Shown here in pieces: positions 59,796-64,000 of a DNA stretch of 64,000 nt (positions within the stretch are counted from its first letter, which is position 1; the number at the start of each line of letters is the position of its first letter). Both the position numbers and the translations under genes were made by a program. The notes beneath the pieces are model-generated. The model saw only the letters and a program-made list of their open reading frames with translations, made no database searches and was not told where the DNA came from. Source of the DNA: Symbiodinium natans (lineage: Eukaryota > Sar > Dinophyceae > Suessiales > Symbiodiniaceae); assembly GCA_905221605.1 (NCBI GenBank), contig CAJNDS010000324.1, forward strand, positions 771,201-835,200. Reading direction: 5' to 3'.

Positions 59796-60681
59796 TGTAC
59801 ATAAATATGCCGTCTCATGTTGTTTCGTCTCTGAGTCCAGAGTGGTTCATGTGGGGCGTGTCGTGATTAGTGTGCCCATGCAGATACCTTATGATACGAC
59901 CCCCGTATTCCAGTCCTGAAGCACCCGTAGGTTCACCTGTCTTCCCTTGGTTATTTGAGCCTCTAAGCCTTAAACTTTTCTCCCCCTGGTTAACTCATGG
60001 GTTTCGTTAAGGTTGCCCCAATTTAAGGCCTTAAATAACCTTACTTAATTAAGCTTCATTCTCCCTAAATCGCCCCACAGGCCTTTAGAAACCGTAACCA
60101 AGCCCCATCCCCCCCAAAGAGCCCCAATCATGGGAACCCATGGGCGGGGGGGGGGGGGGAGTATAGAGGGGGACCCCGTGATTACCTCAGCCCCTAAGAA
60201 ACCCTGCAAGCTCGATAGTGCCATCTTGGGGTAAGGGGTTTAGGGTTTGGCGTTTGGGGTTTTGACCCGCCTTCGCCCGTAAGCTTATTGTCTCTTTTGG
60301 GTTTATTGTTTATTGGAATTTGGGGTTTCAGTCTGGTATGAGGGTGTAGAGTATGAAGGCTTAGGGTATCACAAATGGTGTTCCTTGGAATCCCCCATGG
60401 ACGCCAGTCACCCTAAACCCTAAACCCCAAACCCCCGAAGGGGTTAGTGCGGCATCCGCCTGCATCCTGAACATTTTGCGGCTCCAAAGCAAGACACCAA
60501 GTGCAAAGGTTTAGGCATTTAGGTTGGGATGTTTATCCTTATACGAACAGTCCTTCATAGGGATTGTAGTACCCCCCCCCCCAGTATTTAGGGTTTTACG
60601 GATCCGGCTTTCAGGGTTGAGGGCCCTGGTTTCATGGCTGAGGGTTAGCAGGTTCCCTACACCGAAATCTGTTGCCTGCAG

Positions 60682-60765
60682 CCAGGGGAGCAGGCTGATC
60701 CCAAGCCCGGACTTGGGACGACAGGCTCTCCAACCTTAAAGCCATGCAGCATCAAGTTCGCCAAT
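60682..60765 (+). CDS. Candidate exon, locus M
   Basis: GTTGCCTGCAG|CCA, phase 0, frame PGEQADPKPGLGTTGSPTLK then PCSIKFAN. This frame remains open to 60855 (SRTEGPTPTEDTNST...), overlapping the next entry in another frame. Confidence 0.5.
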
Positions 60766-60784
60766 GTCTCGAACTCTAGAACAG

Positions 60785-60982
60785 AAGGTCCTACGCCTAC
60801 AGAAGACACCAACAGTACAAAGCTACACCTTCAGCCCTACACCCCAGAAGCCATATAAATCCTCCCCTGACAAGTTATCTGTCAGGGAAAGGCTTCGGTA
60901 CTTGACGAATGACACGGTGGACAGCTGTGAAGCCGTGGCAAAGCGCCCTGTCCGAAACCTCCACACCAGCGTTCAGCCCTAA
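60785..60982 (+). CDS. Candidate 3'-terminal exon, locus M
   Basis: Frame open from ATG 60764 to TAA 60980-60982: KVLRLQKTPTVQSYTFSPTP, QKPYKSSPDKLSVRERLRYL, TNDTVDSCEAVAKRPV. AGAACAG|AAG would allow an in-phase join to 60765 across a 19-nt intron. A one-base sequencing indel, or a start at ATG 60764, are alternatives. Confidence 0.5.
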   Translation, partial: KVLRLQKTPTVQSYTFSPTPQKPYKSSPDKLSVRERLRYLTNDTVDSCEAVAKRPVRNLHTSVQP

Positions 60983-61025
60983 GTCCGAATGGTCTCCCCT
61001 TCATTGGGCTTGCCCAATTACCGGC

Positions 61026-61153
61026 TTTAGGGTTTAGGGTTTAGGGTTTAGGGTTTAGGGTTTAGGGCCTTTAGGGTTTAGGGTTTAGGGTTTAGGGTTT
61101 AGGGTTTAGGGTTTAGGGTTTAGGGTTTAGGGTTTAGGGTTTAGGGTTTAGGG
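61026..61153. repeat. TTTAGGG array
   Basis: About 18 units. Beyond it, 61210-61330 is an MITE-like inverted block. Confidence 0.96.
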
Positions 61154-61367
61154 GCGGGGGGGCGGGGGTTCCGCGCAGCAGGGGCTCCTATCAACACCCT
61201 AAACCCCTAGACTCCGATACCCTAGAGCCCTAATACAGGGGTCAAAATAGTTACGAATAGTATTTCCCTATGGTTCCTTTTACAAGTGTACTATAATGGC
61301 CCGCACAACCCTATTCTAGTCATCAAAGCCCTTATATTGGACCCTGACCCCGTAAACCTAGCTGCAG

Positions 61368-61405
61368 TGACCATGCCTTGCGGCCGGTTTTCGGAAGTTA
61401 GGGCT
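61368..61405 (+). CDS. Candidate exon (TMPCGRFSEVRA)
   Basis: TAGCTGCAG|TG, 12 codons, donor GTAAGT, the ideal eukaryotic donor. Confidence 0.45.
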
Positions 61406-61695
61406 GTAAGTCAGGGGCTTCAAATAGCCCAAATTTGTATGGGTTTGGGGTTTAGGATTTAGGGTTTAGAGTTTCGGGTTTAGGGTTTAGGATTTAAGGT
61501 TAATTGCAGGCTTTAGACTCAACTAGATCCGTGGTTGGCTTGGCTTGGGGTAGCAAGCGCCCGAGCTTAGGGTGTGGGAGGCTGGGCCCAGGGTTTTAAA
61601 GGGTTTAGGGTTCAGGGTTTAAGGCTTAAGGTTTAGGGTTTAGGGTTTAGGGTCAGGGTTTAAGGTTTAGGGTTTGGGGCTTTTATGGGGTTGAG

Positions 61696-61750
61696 TGTTT
61701 ATCCATGTGTCTGGTGACTGGTACGCCCAGTTCTCCGGCACCCTGAACAT
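61696..61750 (+). CDS. Candidate exon
   Basis: GGGTTGAG|TG, frame FIHVSGDWYAQFSGTLN, donor GTAAGG. Unspliced it stops after Met (ATG-TAA). Confidence 0.48.
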
Positions 61751-62026
61751 GTAAGGGGCTGTATGGCAGCGGCCCAGAAGTTTACCTGAACTCAAGATAC
61801 TGGCCCTAGGCTAAACCCTAAACCATAAACCCGAAACCCTAAACCCTAAACCGCAATTCGAAACCCCGGGTTGCTAGTTCCCAAAGTCCCTGCTAACCAG
61901 ATAGGGTCTGGAGTTCAGGGGGTCAGGGTTCTCTACTTTGTCTTGTTCAAGGGGTTAAATCTCGTGCCTCCCCTAAGGTTGTGCCCCTTTGGGTTTAGGG
62001 TTTAGGGTTTAGGGTTTAGGGTTTAG

Positions 62027-62080
62027 GGTTGTCTCCTAATAAGATGGCCCCTTATATTCCTGAAGGGGATCCTAAGGAGG
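62027..62080 (+). CDS. Candidate exon; telomeric acceptor
   Basis: GTTTAG|GG in a TTTAGGG array (61990-62026), frame LSPNKMAPYIPEGDPKE, donor GTGACC. The frame continues to 62226 (LRPKRTTARVQGKALRVVV), so the exon may be longer. Confidence 0.45.
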
Positions 62081-62457
62081 GTGACCAAAACCTAAGACCT
62101 AAGCGTACAACCGCAAGGGTCCAAGGAAAAGCCTTGAGAGTTGTTGTCCGTTTTGGCTTCTGGGTTCCTGTTAGACTCACCGATAGAACGAACCAACGCA
62201 AGTGTGTATTATATAACATATCCTAGAATCCTAGAAGGTCTGAGCCACAAGGGACAGTGTTTTAGAAGGGTGAACAAAATGGTGAGAGCCTAAAGTCCGA
62301 ACTCCGCATCGTCTAGCACTCCCCCCTAAACCCTAAACCCCTAGCGGCCTTAAACCTTGAACCCAAAACCGGAGACCCTAAACCCTAAACCTTAAGCCTT
62401 AAACCCTGACCCTAAACCCTAAACCCTTAACCCTTAAGCTGTAAACCCTAAACCCAG

Positions 62458-62587
62458 CGCATGGCGATGCTTTGTGCAAAGTTGGCGTTCTCTCACGTGC
62501 AAGCCTGGAGGCAAAGCCAGCTATGCGCCGACCCATGGATGAACAGTGTGCACCTGGGTCGGTTTAACCGAGGGAGTGGGGGCTCAT
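62458..62587 (+). CDS. Candidate exon; telomeric donor
   Basis: CTAAACCCAG|CGC, phase 0, frame RMAMLCAKLAFSHVQAWRQS, QLCADPWMNSVHLGRF, NRGSGGS, donor |GTTTAGGG into the array 62588-62650. Confidence 0.6.
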
Positions 62588-62650
62588 GTTTAGGGTTTAG
62601 GGTTTAGGGTTTAGGGTTTAGGGTTTAGGGTTTAGGGTTTAGGGTTTATT
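62588..62650. repeat. TTTAGGG array
   Basis: About nine units. It starts at the proposed donor. Confidence 0.95.
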
Positions 62651-63049
62651 CTTCAGGGTTCAGGTCCGGGGAAAGTTTCGGGGAAAGTTTCGAGGAGTTT
62701 CGGGGGAGTTTCGGTTTTTGGACTTCCGAATAATTTCAAGTTCCAGGGGCTTGAGGGTTTAGGGTTTAAGGTTTACTGTTCATGGGGGGTAGATACCTGG
62801 GGAACGAACCTTAAGGGAAGCTTAGGGAGCCTTAGGGAGTCGTGGGGAGCATATTAGGGAAGCTTGGATTGCATACACCCCCTTGAACCCCCCTCCCTTA
62901 AAGGATCTTATAATCAACGCTTGCGTGCACGAAGCCTAAAAGGAAACGAGGGTGGGATATGGTGAAGGGTTCCTCTTTCTTTTTGAATGGCCGAACTAGC
63001 GGTTTAGGGATCCGTACCCTAGGAAGGTTCTCGCACCTCAAGGGACACC

Positions 63050-63153
63050 CGGTAGCTTCCCTAAAGTATGGTCCCTGTTGGGCTTCTCTAAGCCCTACAA
63101 ATGATTAGCCCTAAACTTTAATGTTTGAGCTACAACGGGCCATTCTTTAGAGA
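63050..63153. mobile_element. MITE-like element, family D
   Basis: TTCCCTAAAGTATGGTCCCT ... CGGGCCATTCTTTAGAGAAAC, arms partly paired. Confidence 0.6.
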
Positions 63154-63268
63154 AACTCGCCCCTTCGACAGACTCATGATGCGAAGGTTGCAGCCCCTCT
63201 GCCCGCTAAACCCTAAACCCTAAACCTTAAACCCTAAGCCCGAAGAAGCCCGAAGCCCTGAGCCCCAG

Positions 63269-63288
63269 GCAAAGCTGCAGTTTCAGAG
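63269..63288 (+). CDS. Candidate micro-exon (KAAVSE)
   Basis: GAGCCCCAG|GC then donor GTATAG. In phase with 62587 but short. An alternative frame (LQFQRYRSLVLLPTRG) is open across 63276-63328. Confidence 0.28.
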
Positions 63289-63564
63289 GTATAGGAGTTT
63301 AGTGCTTCTGCCGACTCGAGGCCTATGAGGGCCCACCCCCCCGACTCTCAACTTGTGATGCCTCTCAGCCTAAACAAAAGCCCTTCTCAAAGCCTAGCCC
63401 CAGACCTCTCAAAGCCACCCCAAGACCAAAACCCTATAAACCCTAAACCCCAAACCCTAAACTCTAGACCCCAAAACCAAAACCCCATAAACCCTAAACC
63501 CTAAACCCTAAACCCCAAAGCCTGACTCCACAATTGTTAAGCAACATGGCGCGTCTCAGCTCAG

Positions 63565-63648
63565 GCGCGCCCTGTGCCCCCAAACCTGCGGCTGCAACAA
63601 CCCCATAGATCCCGCAGCCGGAGCTTTCCGGCCTGCTTTGGAATTTCT
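63565..63648 (+). CDS. Candidate exon with CxxTCGC motif
   Basis: CTCAGCTCAG|G, frame RALCPQTCGCNNPIDPAAGA then FRPALEFL, donor GTGTTG leaving two bases. CPQTCGC resembles the C-terminal part of ShKT-type cysteine domains, which are common in dinoflagellate proteins, but only three cysteines are visible. Frame stays open beyond the donor. Confidence 0.5.
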
Positions 63649-63920
63649 GTGTTGGGGGGGAGGGGCGGGGGGAGTGGTAGGGTTTTGGGTTTAGGGTGTA
63701 GGGTTTAAGGTTTAAGGTTTAAGGTTTCGGTTTAAGGTTCAGGGTTGTGGGGTCTGACGTTGAGGGGGTTTAGGCTGGGTACGTGTAGCAAGTTGGAATA
63801 AGTGCGAAGTTCTCCTGTTGTGGTCAGTTCTAGGACCCAGGTTATCATCAACTTGTCGGTTGCAGGGCCCTAAATCCTAATCCCTAAACGCTAAACCCTG
63901 AACGCATGATTTCGTGCCAG

Positions 63921-63959
63921 CACCCGGAGAAACACTTGGAGCGCGACACCCTCAACCCT
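63921..63959 (+). CDS. Candidate exon (HPEKHLERDTLNP)
   Basis: TTCGTGCCAG|CAC, 13 codons, phase 0 both ends, donor GTACGG. Confidence 0.45.
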
Positions 63960-63972
63960 GTACGGCTTGTAA

Positions 63973-64000
63973 TTGGGATGTTCCCCCTTGTACTATCAGT
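63973..64000. mobile_element. MITE-like family B, cut by window end
   Basis: TTGGGATGTTCCCCCTTGTA: only the left arm lies in the window. Confidence 0.75.

Overview
This window looks like nuclear DNA of a dinoflagellate, most probably a Symbiodiniaceae-type alga. Three things point there. (1) Telomere-type TTTAGGG repeats in both orientations run through almost every stretch. (2) The one long uninterrupted gene (9523-10764, +) is a tandem pentatricopeptide-repeat (PPR) protein whose 35-residue units (SACEKGxEWQ) resemble those of that group. (3) Every gene-like segment I could support reads on the + strand, with the AG|G acceptors and loose GT/GA donors known from dinoflagellates. Two 100-N runs (894-993, 31401-31500) are assembly gaps.

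The background is about 40 interstitial arrays of TTTAGGG or CCCTAAA, degenerate relatives (GGGTTTATA, GGGTTTTAGGG, GGGTGTTTA), homopolymers, microsatellites, minisatellites, and at least five families of roughly 90-170 bp inverted-repeat (MITE-like) elements. Repeats occur in both orientations throughout, so this is not a chromosome end.

Between the arrays lie short unique islands, mostly 40-150 bp. Read on the + strand, a large share are open in a protein-like frame, start after an AG (usually AG|G) and stop at a GT. Many join in phase with the next island. I interpret them as exons of intron-dense genes whose introns are largely telomere-type repeat. The repeat itself often supplies the splice site: TTTAG|G as acceptor, |GTTTAGGG as donor. 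The best chains are 32269-37995 (12 exons, 1050 nt, ends in a stop), 39585-42081 (8 exons, ends in a stop), 49438-50720 (5 exons, membrane protein end), 45757-46989, 44631-45338, 6675-8549 and 17891-22106. Gene 3' ends are proposed near 5427, 12955, 15368, 37995, 38571, 42081, 45338, 46989, 50720, 57593, 58830 and 60982, which implies a head-to-tail unidirectional gene row. Splice sites were placed by eye. Several islands are open in two frames, so single boundaries are uncertain even though the overall pattern is strong.

Other notable items: a 631-bp element with perfect 30-bp terminal inverted repeats around a 12-bp minisatellite (3758-4388); a cluster of about 13 GGCTTAAAACCGG-type palindromes (20256-21415); a 1.9-kb satellite of about 108-bp units, each with a hairpin, switching orientation midway (53690-55560); a copia-like integrase fragment (13466-13762); and possible micro-introns of 19-28 nt. 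I recognise no protein family apart from PPR, the integrase fragment and perhaps an ShKT-like cysteine motif near 63565.
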